Shown: positions 7,675-13,972, counted from the stretch's first letter. The stretch: DNA of 13,972 nt from JAADDK01 sp964425415 (GCA_964425415.1 CAYRMJ010000036.1:1-13972); one strand, 5' to 3'. Numbers and translations: made by a program. Notes: generated from the letters alone by a model not told the origin.

Positions 7675-7721
7675 ATCATCACCTATAAATAACTTGTGCA
7701 ACCTTTCGTTAGCGGTCATGG

Positions 7722-7729
7722 TATTTAAA
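7722..7729 (-). promoter_or_regulatory. TATA box of tfb
   Basis: Minus-strand TTTAAATA, predicting a transcript start near 7700 and a leader of about 25 nt. The leader contains the ribosome site AGGTGATG at 7684-7677. It contrasts with the leaderless layout of the neighbouring replication genes. Confidence 0.55.
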
Positions 7730-7760
7730 ACTTACTGAATACATCCACAAAAACAGTTCC

Positions 7761-7783
7761 TCAAAATACGAAAAATAAAGGAG
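7761..7783 (-). terminator. T-rich termination tract after the DUF1015 gene
   Basis: On the minus strand, just past the DUF1015 stop, the sequence reads CTTTATTTTTCGTATTTTGA. Clustered T runs without a hairpin are typical of archaeal intrinsic termination. It would separate the DUF1015 transcript from tfb. Confidence 0.35.
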
Positions 7784-7791
7784 AGATGAGA

Positions 7792-9060
7792 TTACAATAA
7801 CTCGTTCTCGTCCACGGGCATCATCGTGAATCCCGAGATGACCTTCGGGTAGAAGTCTGTGCTCTTCTGGGGCATGCGCTCCAAATTTTTTGCTACCTCC
7901 AAAACCTTCTCTGGTGGCGTTGGATTCATGAGGAATGCAACCTTCGCCTCGCCGGAATCCACCTTGGCAATGGCATCCTCAATCCACCTTTCGTAGATTA
8001 TATCCTCGTCAATCTTCGGGTTCTCCACCCCCATGCTCTTCATTATGACTTCTCGCAGCACCACCGCATCCAGACTTCTGTAAGATTCGCTCCACTCATC
8101 GCTCATGAACTCGCGAACATCCCTGAATCTTCTGAGCCCATAAGCCCTGCCATCCTGATACATCACAAATGAATTCGTATCTCTGTTCTCCGCAAGCCAT
8201 TTCTCCGCCTCCTTCGGCTCAATTTCTTCCACGCTGAAGTATTTCTTCAGTTTTTCAAATACCTCATCGGGCATCTTCACCTTCTTCAAAAGGCGATGCG
8301 TTGGCAGGACAAGCAGCCCGGGGTCGTCAAGGGGCACCATGTAGGTCATTCTGTAGTTGAACGCCTGCCCATCCTTCCAATCACCCACCTTCTCGCGCAT
8401 CTCATCGCGAAAATAAACGGCGGTTTCGTAGCGATGGTGCCCGTCTGCAATCACCACCTGCTCGTCCCTGAGAACATCCTGAATCTCACGAATCTCATTT
8501 TCATCGCTGACCCTGTATATCCTCGTAACCGTGCCAAAATCATCCACACCGTAAAAATCTGGCTCTTCCCTTATTTTTTCATCAATTATCCTCCGCACCC
8601 TTCCGTCGTCGTGGAACAGCACGAATCCCGCTTCTAAATTTGTCTTCGTTGCTCTGAGCATTCTGAGGCGGTCCTCCTTCGGACCCTTATGAGTCTTCTC
8701 ATGAGGAAGCACTATTCTCTCGCTGAAGGGGTGCAGACGCATGGCAGCGATGAAGCCTCTGCGCACATATCTTTTACCTCTAAGCTCAAATTCCTGAGTA
8801 TAAATATATATGGCAGGCTTCTCATCTCTCACAATAACCCCTTTTTCTTTCCATTCTTTCAATCTCCGTGCTGCAGTTTCGTATCTCTCCTTCTCCATTG
8901 GCAGTATGAGCTTCACGAAGTTGTATTCGCTTTTCTCGTAGTATCTTCTCTGCATCTCCCCGTCAATCTTATCGTAGGGCTGCGTGATCACCTTGCTCAA
9001 ATCTTTTCCTATCACTTCTTCACTATAATGCATTGCTTTGAAAGGCTTGATTTCCACCAT
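7792..9060 (-). CDS. DUF1015 family protein, function unknown
   Basis: A 422-residue soluble protein recognised as DUF1015 by QPYDKI at 27-32, the HEKTHKGPKEDRL block at 120-132 and the family's central motif DGHHRYETA at 206-214. These clustered His, Asp and Arg residues look like an active or metal/nucleotide site, but I know of no demonstrated reaction. The length matches the family. The frame can start at a GTG at 9075, but I chose the ATG at 9060. It has GGTGAT at 9069-9064 immediately upstream, with the same spacing as tfb, and family members begin near VEIKPFKA. The gene stands alone between a hairpin after the glycosyltransferase gene and a T-rich tract before tfb, so it is probably a single-gene transcript. 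Assignment to the family is firm; function is open. Confidence 0.88.
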   Translation of the reverse strand: MVEIKPFKAMHYSEEVIGKDLSKVITQPYDKIDGEMQRRYYEKSEYNFVKLILPMEKERYETAARRLKEWKEKGVIVRDEKPAIYIYTQEFELRGKRYVRRGFIAAMRLHPFSERIVLPHEKTHKGPKEDRLRMLRATKTNLEAGFVLFHDDGRVRRIIDEKIREEPDFYGVDDFGTVTRIYRVSDENEIREIQDVLRDEQVVIADGHHRYETAVYFRDEMREKVGDWKDGQAFNYRMTYMVPLDDPGLLVLPTHRLLKKVKMPDEVFEKLKKYFSVEEIEPKEAEKWLAENRDTNSFVMYQDGRAYGLRRFRDVREFMSDEWSESYRSLDAVVLREVIMKSMGVENPKIDEDIIYERWIEDAIAKVDSGEAKVAFLMNPTPPEKVLEVAKNLERMPQKSTDFYPKVISGFTMMPVDENELL

Positions 9061-9089
9061 ATAATCACCGCTCACTCATGTATTTTTGC

Positions 9090-9097
9090 TATTAAAA
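9090..9097 (-). promoter_or_regulatory. Possible TATA box of the DUF1015 gene
   Basis: Minus-strand TTTTAATA, centred about 33 bp before the ATG at 9060. This predicts a very short leader of about 7 nt. Its T run is also the T tract of the hairpin behind the glycosyltransferase gene, so the two signals overlap. Confidence 0.4.
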
Positions 9098-9118
9098 CAA
9101 TGCGAAGCTCTACGCATT
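9094..9118 (-). terminator. Hairpin terminator of the glycosyltransferase operon
   Basis: On the minus strand AATGCG and CGCATT (9113-9118 with 9099-9104) form a perfect 6-bp stem with an 8-nt loop, followed by GTTTT at 9098-9094. The loop contains the glycosyltransferase stop codon. It resembles a short intrinsic terminator for the MFS/flavoprotein/GT2 unit. Confidence 0.45.
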
Positions 9119-10060
9119 TTTAATTTTGATATACTGAAAAACCGCGAATAGAGAATAGATTGAGTAAACAAGCACGCCGAACATTGGGGCTATAAAGTAG
9201 AGCCACTTGAAGTTGAGTATGTAATCTTTGGAAGCATAGAACAACGCACCCGCAGATATAAGGTATAGAAGAGAGTACAGGAGCAGAGGAATTGCTGAAA
9301 AAGGTATCAATAAAGCGAAGAGAACGAACAAAAGGAAGATTGAAGCCCAGCCAACATTGTCCCAAGGCTTTGCCCCAATTTTTCGTAGAACCTGCGCCAC
9401 ACCCTTGGCTCGTGCTCTCTGCCATGCCATAACTTCTCCAAAACTTTCAGGAAGGCTTACTTCCACAACAGCGTTCTTTGCAACTTCCTGCTTCAGATTT
9501 AAACCATTCTTTCTCAAAATAATAGAAAATCCATAATCTTCTGAGCGCAGAGTCTCTGGATACTGCACTTTGCTGCAAATTTCCACCCTCTCAGCCTTGT
9601 TGTTTCCGGGTATGTGATAGCGATAAAGCCCGGGAATTACGAGGTGCAGAGCATGATACCACGCGAACGCATGAGCGTAAAATCCACCGCGAACTTTAGG
9701 CACACCACCCACAGCATCGCTTGATTCCATTTTTTTCAGTATATTGCGCATGTACATCGGGTGATACACATTCTCAGAATCGCCCCAGACTACCACATCA
9801 TAACCACCTGATTTTGCAATTTCACACGCTTCACGCCTTGCGTAGCCAGTTCCACCAAGCCTTCTCTGAACGCGAAACTCTATGCACGGATAACGCTCTT
9901 CATAGATCCTTGCTATTTTCTCTGAATCATCACTGGACGCTCCGTCCATTATCAAAACGTCGTATTCTGTGCACAGGCCTTCCATGTTTACGATGGATGC
10001 AAGGCACTTTTCAAGCGCAGGAGCGTTGTCTTTGTTGAGAATTACTAAAAGGGCTTTCAT
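9110..10060 (-). CDS. Membrane-anchored family 2 glycosyltransferase
   Basis: Predicted GT-A-fold glycosyltransferase of 316 residues that would move a sugar from a nucleotide- or lipid-linked donor at the cytoplasmic membrane face. The nucleotide-binding region has DGASSDDS at 39-46. The metal-site equivalent of DxD is read as WGDSEN, with D94. A likely catalytic-acid motif SEDYG lies at 173-177, and QRARAKG at 214-220 resembles the Q-x-x-R-W block without the Trp. Three hydrophobic segments follow, at about 239-254, 256-275 and 287-309, so the C-terminus sits in the membrane. The start overlaps the flavoprotein stop (ATGA), with GGTG 7 nt upstream, so translation is coupled. Sugar and acceptor cannot be read from sequence. 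Surface glycan or glycolipid synthesis is an inference from the neighbours. Confidence 0.82.
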   Translation of the reverse strand: MKALLVILNKDNAPALEKCLASIVNMEGLCTEYDVLIMDGASSDDSEKIARIYEERYPCIEFRVQRRLGGTGYARREACEIAKSGGYDVVVWGDSENVYHPMYMRNILKKMESSDAVGGVPKVRGGFYAHAFAWYHALHLVIPGLYRYHIPGNNKAERVEICSKVQYPETLRSEDYGFSIILRKNGLNLKQEVAKNAVVEVSLPESFGEVMAWQRARAKGVAQVLRKIGAKPWDNVGWASIFLLFVLFALLIPFSAIPLLLYSLLYLISAGALFYASKDYILNFKWLYFIAPMFGVLVYSIYSLFAVFQYIKIKNA

Positions 10061-11313
10061 AACATGGCACCCAACCTGTTTGCCATTTTTTTGCTATTAT
10101 CCCAGACAGCATCCATGTTCAGGTACTCCCAGTTTCCATGCCTTCCGAGTGTGTATATGCGCATTCTCTCAAGCTCTTTCCTTATGCGTGGCACAACCTC
10201 AAAGTAATCTCTGTTGGTGACCACATAGGCAAAGTGATTCACCCAGTACGCAGATTCTTCCACATCCACATTTATGTTGAGGGATTCAAGACCTTCAATT
10301 ACCTGACCCACAGGATCATGCACCGTATTTTTAGGTTTATGGGATATCTCCGCAATTATCGTGCCTCTCCCTGCAGGGGCCATGTTGGGACTGTAATTGC
10401 TCAAAAATGCCAATCTGTGAAAGGCAATGTCAGAATCAGGAACATAGAGCCAGTGAAAATCCGGGATGCTTCCACGCACACCCAATCCCACAACGGTCAC
10501 AGAGTTATAATCAAGAGCCTTGGATAATTCTCCAATCTTTCCGCCAATAATAGCCCCCAAAACAGGCATTGGAATCGTTGATACTGCGTAATCGCAATGC
10601 TCCCCATTTACCTGCACTCCATCATCCACCTTTATGCTCTTTATTTCCTCTCTCACCTTAATTTTTTCTCCCACCTCTCTCTCCAGCGCACGAGGTAAGC
10701 TTTCTATGCCCCCATGCATGGGATAAAAGAATCTTAGCTGATGAAGATAGCCTTCTGTTTCCAAACCCACCGCCGCACGGAGCACATCCTCCACCGGTGG
10801 CTGAGGCAAGCGGTCCTCTGACCATGCCATGCTCATATCCTCCAGCTTTCTCTTCCATATTTTCTCGTTGTAAGGGCCCAAATACTTCTCCACCATTCTC
10901 TCTCCGAACATCTGCACAAAGAAATCTCTCAGATTCTCCGGCTTTTTTCTCTCCGCCATTATGTTTCTCACGAAATCACGCAATATCTCGTACCTCTCCT
11001 CGGGAGATAGCGCGTAAATACCGTTCTCAAAAGGGTATTTTATGAACTTGCCTTTATAATGAATGAATGTGCGGCGCCTGTGCATCACCACATTGCCAAT
11101 TAAATTAACCATATCTTTGAGAGTTCTCTCATTCTTTGAGAATATTATGTGAGAGCCTCCTGTGTCAAATACATAGCCATTTCTTTCCTCACTTTTCAAA
11201 AGTCCACCCACCCGAGAATCTTTCTCCATAATCACAAAATCTAATTTGGTCTCTCTAAGATGATGCGCGAGAGATAAGCCGGCCAATCCGCCTCCAGCGA
11301 TGCAGATTTTCAT
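10057..11313 (-). CDS. FAD-dependent amine oxidase / UDP-galactopyranose mutase-like protein
   Basis: A 418-residue flavoprotein. The dinucleotide-binding fold opens at the very N-terminus with GGGLAGL at 7-13 and E30 at the end of the second strand, followed by RVGGLLKSE at 34-42. The segment GGSHIIFSKN, then GKFIKYPFENGIYALSPEERYE and LGPYNEKIWK, is typical of the amine-oxidase subgroup near UDP-galactopyranose mutase and protoporphyrinogen oxidase. The C-terminal FAD motif region is GRHGNWEYLNMD at 390-401. No heme-synthesis neighbours are visible. A glycosyltransferase directly downstream makes a sugar-nucleotide or glycan-related role more plausible than heme synthesis, but substrate and reaction are not determined. 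Its start overlaps the MFS stop and its stop overlaps the GT2 start, both by ATGA. Confidence 0.8.
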   Translation of the reverse strand: MKICIAGGGLAGLSLAHHLRETKLDFVIMEKDSRVGGLLKSEERNGYVFDTGGSHIIFSKNERTLKDMVNLIGNVVMHRRRTFIHYKGKFIKYPFENGIYALSPEERYEILRDFVRNIMAERKKPENLRDFFVQMFGERMVEKYLGPYNEKIWKRKLEDMSMAWSEDRLPQPPVEDVLRAAVGLETEGYLHQLRFFYPMHGGIESLPRALEREVGEKIKVREEIKSIKVDDGVQVNGEHCDYAVSTIPMPVLGAIIGGKIGELSKALDYNSVTVVGLGVRGSIPDFHWLYVPDSDIAFHRLAFLSNYSPNMAPAGRGTIIAEISHKPKNTVHDPVGQVIEGLESLNINVDVEESAYWVNHFAYVVTNRDYFEVVPRIRKELERMRIYTLGRHGNWEYLNMDAVWDNSKKMANRLGAML

Positions 11314-12461
11314 AAAGCATCATTTTGCTCATTTATTTTAATATTGCGATTTAGAGTTTCGGGCATGAGCAGAACAAAGAACGCGGCGATGATTAGAATT
11401 AGTGTGAATGATAAAAATGCGTAGAACCAGTGCACTAATCCGGGAATCAAAGGGCCGAGTATTCCTCCAATTCTTCCCACCGAGCTTGCGGCTCCTGCAC
11501 CAGAGCCTTTCAATTCGTCAGGGTACAGTTCTGGTGTGTACGCGTAAAGTGCACCCCAAGCACCCAAATCAAAGAAAGATAATGCGAAGGCAGCAGCTGT
11601 GAACATACCCACATAGTTAGTTATGAAAAGATATGCGGATAAGCCTGTGAGAATCATAAAACTGAAAATGACATAACGTCTTCCAACTTTCTCAACCAAA
11701 TACGCAGCTGTGAAGTATCCCGGAATCTGTGCCAAATAAGTTAGAAATATGAAACCGTAGGATTTGACAGTGGGAACATTCTCCGCAACAATGTGCGGAA
11801 GCCATACAAATATACCATAATAGCTGAAAGCCATGGCAAACCACAAAATCCACAGAAATAAGGTATGTTTCCACCGCAGTATTTGGGAAAATTTGTGGTT
11901 TTTGCTTATTTGTACCTCTGGGAGCCTTAAAGCGGGAATCACGGCGATGAGCCAAAGAATAGATAGCAAATAGTAGATGTTCCAGTCGCCTGAATTTAAG
12001 TGTGGCATGTAGAGGTATGCGCTTAGTGACGCTGTTATCCACCCGTAGGTCCAGAAAGAGTCTAAAAGCACCACCATTCTACCCCTTATTTCAATTGAAG
12101 CGCTCTGACTGACCCATGCACTTAGCACGGGAAGCACCATGCCAAACCCAAACCCCGCTATGAATCTAAGAACGAGAAAATAAGTGTAGGATAAAGATAG
12201 TGCCATCAGAGCTGTGGCCAGAACATGCAATATTGTTGCACCTACCACGATTCTCTTTCTGCCAAATTTGTCAGATATGTACCCAAATAGAAGAGACCCG
12301 AAAAACCAGCCCACAAGGGTTATTGATACGAGCAATCCTGCAAGAGTTTTGTCCACATTCAAAGTGCTGATTATATCATTCGTGGTAAATGTGACAACAC
12401 CCATGTCGTAGGCGACTGCAGCCCAGAGCAATCCGGGTATTATGAGCGAGCGATATCTCAT
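11310..12461 (-). CDS. Major facilitator superfamily transporter, sugar-porter-like
   Basis: A 383-residue integral membrane protein whose hydrophobic pattern fits about 12 membrane helices, slightly short for the sugar porter group. The MFS loop 2-3 motif is GYISDKFGRKR at 60-70. A related loop, EKVGRRY, lies between helices 8 and 9. The block YTPELYPDELKGSGAG near 313 and the C-terminal PETLN match organic-solute or sugar porter-type MFS proteins. Family level is secure; the substrate (sugar, aromatic acid or other) is not. The ATG at 12461 lies about 24.5 bp after the centre of a TATATA box, so a leaderless mRNA is predicted. It is the first gene of a unit with the flavoprotein and glycosyltransferase, which suggests import or export of a glycan-related compound. 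Confidence 0.88.
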   Translation of the reverse strand: MRYRSLIIPGLLWAAVAYDMGVVTFTTNDIISTLNVDKTLAGLLVSITLVGWFFGSLLFGYISDKFGRKRIVVGATILHVLATALMALSLSYTYFLVLRFIAGFGFGMVLPVLSAWVSQSASIEIRGRMVVLLDSFWTYGWITASLSAYLYMPHLNSGDWNIYYLLSILWLIAVIPALRLPEVQISKNHKFSQILRWKHTLFLWILWFAMAFSYYGIFVWLPHIVAENVPTVKSYGFIFLTYLAQIPGYFTAAYLVEKVGRRYVIFSFMILTGLSAYLFITNYVGMFTAAAFALSFFDLGAWGALYAYTPELYPDELKGSGAGAASSVGRIGGILGPLIPGLVHWFYAFLSFTLILIIAAFFVLLMPETLNRNIKINEQNDAL

Positions 12462-12482
12462 CTTTGGGTAATCTCGGAAAAG

Positions 12483-12488
12483 TATATA
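12483..12488 (-). promoter_or_regulatory. TATA box of the MFS operon
   Basis: Minus-strand TATATA within GAATATATAC, centred about 24.5 bp before the MFS ATG. It would drive the three-gene MFS/flavoprotein/GT2 unit as a leaderless transcript. Confidence 0.6.
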
Positions 12489-12545
12489 TTCTATTTGCAG
12501 CGTATAAGAGTTTAAGATAGTGAATAAGAGAATTGCACAATGCTA

Positions 12546-13016
12546 TCAATCGCCTTTCTTTTTGAATTCTTCGGGTATTTCCTCGTGTGGAAGCTGCAAG
12601 TTCTTCTCATTTAGATACTCTACAAATTTCATATCCATGCCTTTTATATGGGCAACGAACCAGTCCACAAGGTATTTTCTTATTTCCAAACTGTAAGACT
12701 CAGGGTCTAATACCACATCCCTAGACACGCTTTCAATCAATCTCTTTGTTTCCTCTCTGAACCTCCAATGCGCTTTTCTATGATTCTCAAAATCTGGAAA
12801 GTTGTACAATCTCATGAACTTCTCTTCGGTTGAAAAATGCCAGTTTGCATATCTGTCCATGAACATCATCTCACCCCTCAATAAATCGGGATCTTTTTCC
12901 TCAATTGCAAGCTGGATTTCAGAGAGCATTAGTATGAAGTATTTGTGTTGCCTGTCAATCTCATCAATCCCCGTTGCAAGGGACTCGTCCCATTTCACTC
13001 GCTCACAATTGGCCAT
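12546..13016 (-). CDS. Hemerythrin-like O2/iron-binding protein
   Basis: A 156-residue single-domain hemerythrin, predicted to be a four-helix bundle holding a di-iron site that reversibly binds O2. All seven iron ligands are present in order and spacing: H24 (DRQHK), H60 and E64 (HFSTEE), H79 and H83 (ENHRKAH), H123 and D128 (HIKGMD). The N-terminal VKWDESLATGIDEIDRQH is the classic bacteriohemerythrin opening. No signal peptide, membrane helix or fused signalling domain is seen, so it should be cytosolic. Candidate roles are oxygen storage, sensing or detoxification. The ATG at 13016 is about 26.5 bp from the centre of a strong TATA box, predicting a leaderless mRNA. It is divergent from the FtsZ-like gene across 91 bp. 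Confidence 0.93.
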   Translation of the reverse strand: MANCERVKWDESLATGIDEIDRQHKYFILMLSEIQLAIEEKDPDLLRGEMMFMDRYANWHFSTEEKFMRLYNFPDFENHRKAHWRFREETKRLIESVSRDVVLDPESYSLEIRKYLVDWFVAHIKGMDMKFVEYLNEKNLQLPHEEIPEEFKKKGD

Positions 13017-13038
13017 GGGAAATATTAAAAAATCAAAA

Positions 13039-13046
13039 TATATAAA
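13039..13046 (-). promoter_or_regulatory. TATA box of the hemerythrin gene
   Basis: Minus-strand TTTATATA, the best TATA box in the window, centred about 26.5 bp before the hemerythrin ATG. No ribosome site lies between. Transcription should begin at the start codon. Confidence 0.65.
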
Positions 13047-13078
13047 ACTTCTGCTTCATATTTAGATTTGAGAAAATA

Positions 13079-13086
13079 TTTAATAT
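13079..13086 (+). promoter_or_regulatory. TATA box of the FtsZ-like gene
   Basis: TTTAATAT preceded by the purine-rich AGAAAA, which resembles a TFB recognition element. It is centred about 25.5 bp before the GTG at 13108. An AAGGA at 13099-13103 also sits just upstream, so ribosome-site initiation cannot be excluded if transcription starts earlier. Confidence 0.55.
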
Positions 13087-13107
13087 CTGCCAATTCATAA
13101 GGATTAT

Positions 13108-13884
13108 GTGGTTTCAATTCTATTGATTAGCTGTGGCGGAGCAGGTAAACGATTTATAGAGGAGGTGCGAAAAGCTGGACCTTTTAAGACTCTAACAATC
13201 AACGACAGCTTGGCTGACATCAATGTTTCAGAAAGCGCCGCAAAGTTGGCAGATAGTTTAGTGGATAAGCAGGCGTTTGAACTGTTTCCTTGGTTGGAAA
13301 AGATTGAATATGAGTATATAGTAGTGATAGCGGGGCTTGGCGGGCTGATGGGCAGTTCAATGGCGGTGATCATAGGAAAGGCTTTGCATCGCAGGGCTAA
13401 AATTTACGGAATGTTCAGCGAGCCATTTAAAAATGAGGGAAAATCAAGAGTTAAGACTACAATATGGGCCAAAAAAGAAATTGAAAAAACATATCGCGGT
13501 GCGTTTTATCTTTCAAATGAAGAAATTTTTAACTACTATCCCAACTTAAAAATCGGAGACGCTATGAGAATACATCCTGTTGTTATGAAGCATCTGCTCA
13601 GAGATATGTACTTAGCAGTCATACCAAGGCGGCCATCGTGGTTAGAAGGAAACATGGGCGCTGGTGTGGGCTTTGGAGTGGGCAGAGAGAGAATTCGCCT
13701 AGCGATTGAAGATGCCGTTGATTCTCCATGGCTCACACCGGGGGAGAAGTATGCAGTTGTAAGTGGAGATATAGATAAGGAGGATGTGGAACCTGTGATT
13801 AAGCACTATGATTTTGAAGATTGGATTTTTTATCACACTCAAGAACATGGTTCGGAGATTAAGGTCACGGTTATTTCAAAATAA
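13108..13884 (+). CDS. Divergent, compact FtsZ/tubulin-like protein
   Basis: A 258-residue protein with a degenerate but co-linear FtsZ pattern. CGGAGKRF at 9-16 matches the first glycine loop. AGLGGLMGSS at 75-84 sits where FtsZ has AGMGGGTGTG. GFGVGRERIRLAIEDAVDSPWL at 188-209 matches the G-x-G-E-N-R-A...SPLL helix, VVSGDIDKEDV at 217-227 matches the ISGG-DL strand, and the last 15 residues match the final strand ending in VTVIA. Canonical FtsZ is roughly 350-400 residues. Here the middle is shortened, no NxDxxD T7 loop is visible, and the protein ends without a tail. It probably keeps the fold; GTP hydrolysis and polymerisation are uncertain. The only in-frame start near the promoter is GTG at 13108. 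It is divergent from hemerythrin and convergent with a partial membrane-anchored gene. Confidence 0.75.
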   Translation: MVSILLISCGGAGKRFIEEVRKAGPFKTLTINDSLADINVSESAAKLADSLVDKQAFELFPWLEKIEYEYIVVIAGLGGLMGSSMAVIIGKALHRRAKIYGMFSEPFKNEGKSRVKTTIWAKKEIEKTYRGAFYLSNEEIFNYYPNLKIGDAMRIHPVVMKHLLRDMYLAVIPRRPSWLEGNMGAGVGFGVGRERIRLAIEDAVDSPWLTPGEKYAVVSGDIDKEDVEPVIKHYDFEDWIFYHTQEHGSEIKVTVISK

Positions 13885-13910
13885 AAAAAAATTAGTGTTT
13901 TTTGAACACT
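13883..13910 (-). terminator. Hairpin plus T-run terminator of the right-edge minus gene
   Basis: Read on the minus strand, AGTGTT and AACACT (13905-13910 with 13894-13899) form a perfect 6-bp stem, followed by AA and T9 at 13891-13883. This is a good intrinsic terminator. Its stem contains the last codons of the partial gene, and its T-run overlaps the stop codon of the FtsZ-like gene. Confidence 0.55.
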
Positions 13911-13972
13911 ATCAATATGCCAATCAAAAACACCATGGATATCATGAAAGCTGGCGAGAGTTCTGGGACCGT
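13892..13972 (-). CDS. C-terminal end of a membrane-anchored, possibly surface, protein (partial)
   Basis: Only the last 26 codons and the stop (TAA at 13894-13892) lie in the window; the gene continues past the right edge. The visible tail reads VPELSP, then about 17 hydrophobic residues, then FKKH at the end. This tripartite pattern (short Pro-Glu motif, single transmembrane helix, basic end) resembles C-terminal sorting or anchor tails of archaeal surface proteins such as the PEF-CTERM type. That reading is inference from 26 residues; an ordinary tail anchor is the alternative. It converges on the FtsZ-like gene with a 7-bp gap and ends in a hairpin/T-run terminator. Confidence 0.6.
   Translation of the reverse strand, partial: TVPELSPAFMISMVFLIGILIVFKKH

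Noticed and set aside
7675..7719. Upstream ATG at 7719 for tfb
   Set aside because: The TATA box at 7722-7729 places transcription start near 7700, downstream of this ATG. The strong AGGTGATG site points to the ATG at 7674.
10057..11313. Protoporphyrinogen oxidase (hemY/hemG) naming for the flavoprotein
   Set aside because: The fold is shared across amine oxidases, no heme genes are nearby, and the glycosyltransferase neighbour and mutase-like motifs favour a sugar-related role, so I left the symbol blank.
13106..13126. ATG at 13106 as start of the FtsZ-like gene
   Set aside because: It is out of frame and reaches a stop after six codons. The GTG at 13108 opens the long frame.
1..13972. tRNA genes, CRISPR arrays, insertion sequences or prophage genes
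   Set aside because: No tandem repeat-spacer pattern, transposase motifs or cloverleaf-like intergenic segment was seen. All gaps between genes are under about 100 bp.

Overview
The window comes from an archaeal chromosome. The evidence is a replication core of family B DNA polymerase and MCM helicase, a transcription factor B (TFB), a separate GMP synthase glutaminase subunit, the archaea-typical DUF424 family, archaeal TATA boxes, and several genes whose predicted transcripts begin at the start codon. A euryarchaeal or Thermoplasmatota-type organism, possibly near Aciduliprofundum/DHVE2, is my guess from protein style. It is not proven by any marker here.

Layout. Positions 54-1324 (+) hold two small acidic proteins of unknown function and NadE (NH3-dependent NAD synthetase) in one tightly packed unit. 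From 1329 to 13016 every gene is on the minus strand. Read in transcription order from the right, they are: a hemerythrin O2/iron-binding protein; an MFS transporter, a UDP-galactopyranose-mutase-like flavoprotein and a membrane GT2 glycosyltransferase joined by ATGA stop/start overlaps; a DUF1015 protein; TFB and GMP synthase subunit A; then PolB, MCM and DUF424. At 13108-13884 (+) lies a compact, strongly divergent FtsZ/tubulin-like protein, transcribed divergently from the hemerythrin gene. The right edge holds the last 26 codons of a minus-strand gene ending in a membrane-anchor tail like those of archaeal surface proteins.

How the genes fit together. PolB and MCM supply replication. Each appears to have its own promoter, and DUF424 follows MCM by 7 bp. 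TFB and GuaAA are 6 bp apart. The MFS/flavoprotein/GT2 unit looks like a small sugar or surface-glycan module. The most novel item is the FtsZ-like protein. It keeps recognisable FtsZ landmarks from the first glycine loop to the final C-terminal-domain strand, but the GTPase signature is degenerate, no NxDxxD T7 loop is visible, and there is no C-terminal tail.

Gene regulation follows a pattern. Six genes (ORF1, mcm, polB, MFS, hemerythrin, ftsZ-like) have a TATA-like box centred about 24-27 bp before the start codon, which predicts leaderless mRNAs. tfb and the DUF1015 gene instead have GGTGAT-type ribosome binding sites. I saw no tRNA, rRNA, CRISPR array, insertion sequence or intein.
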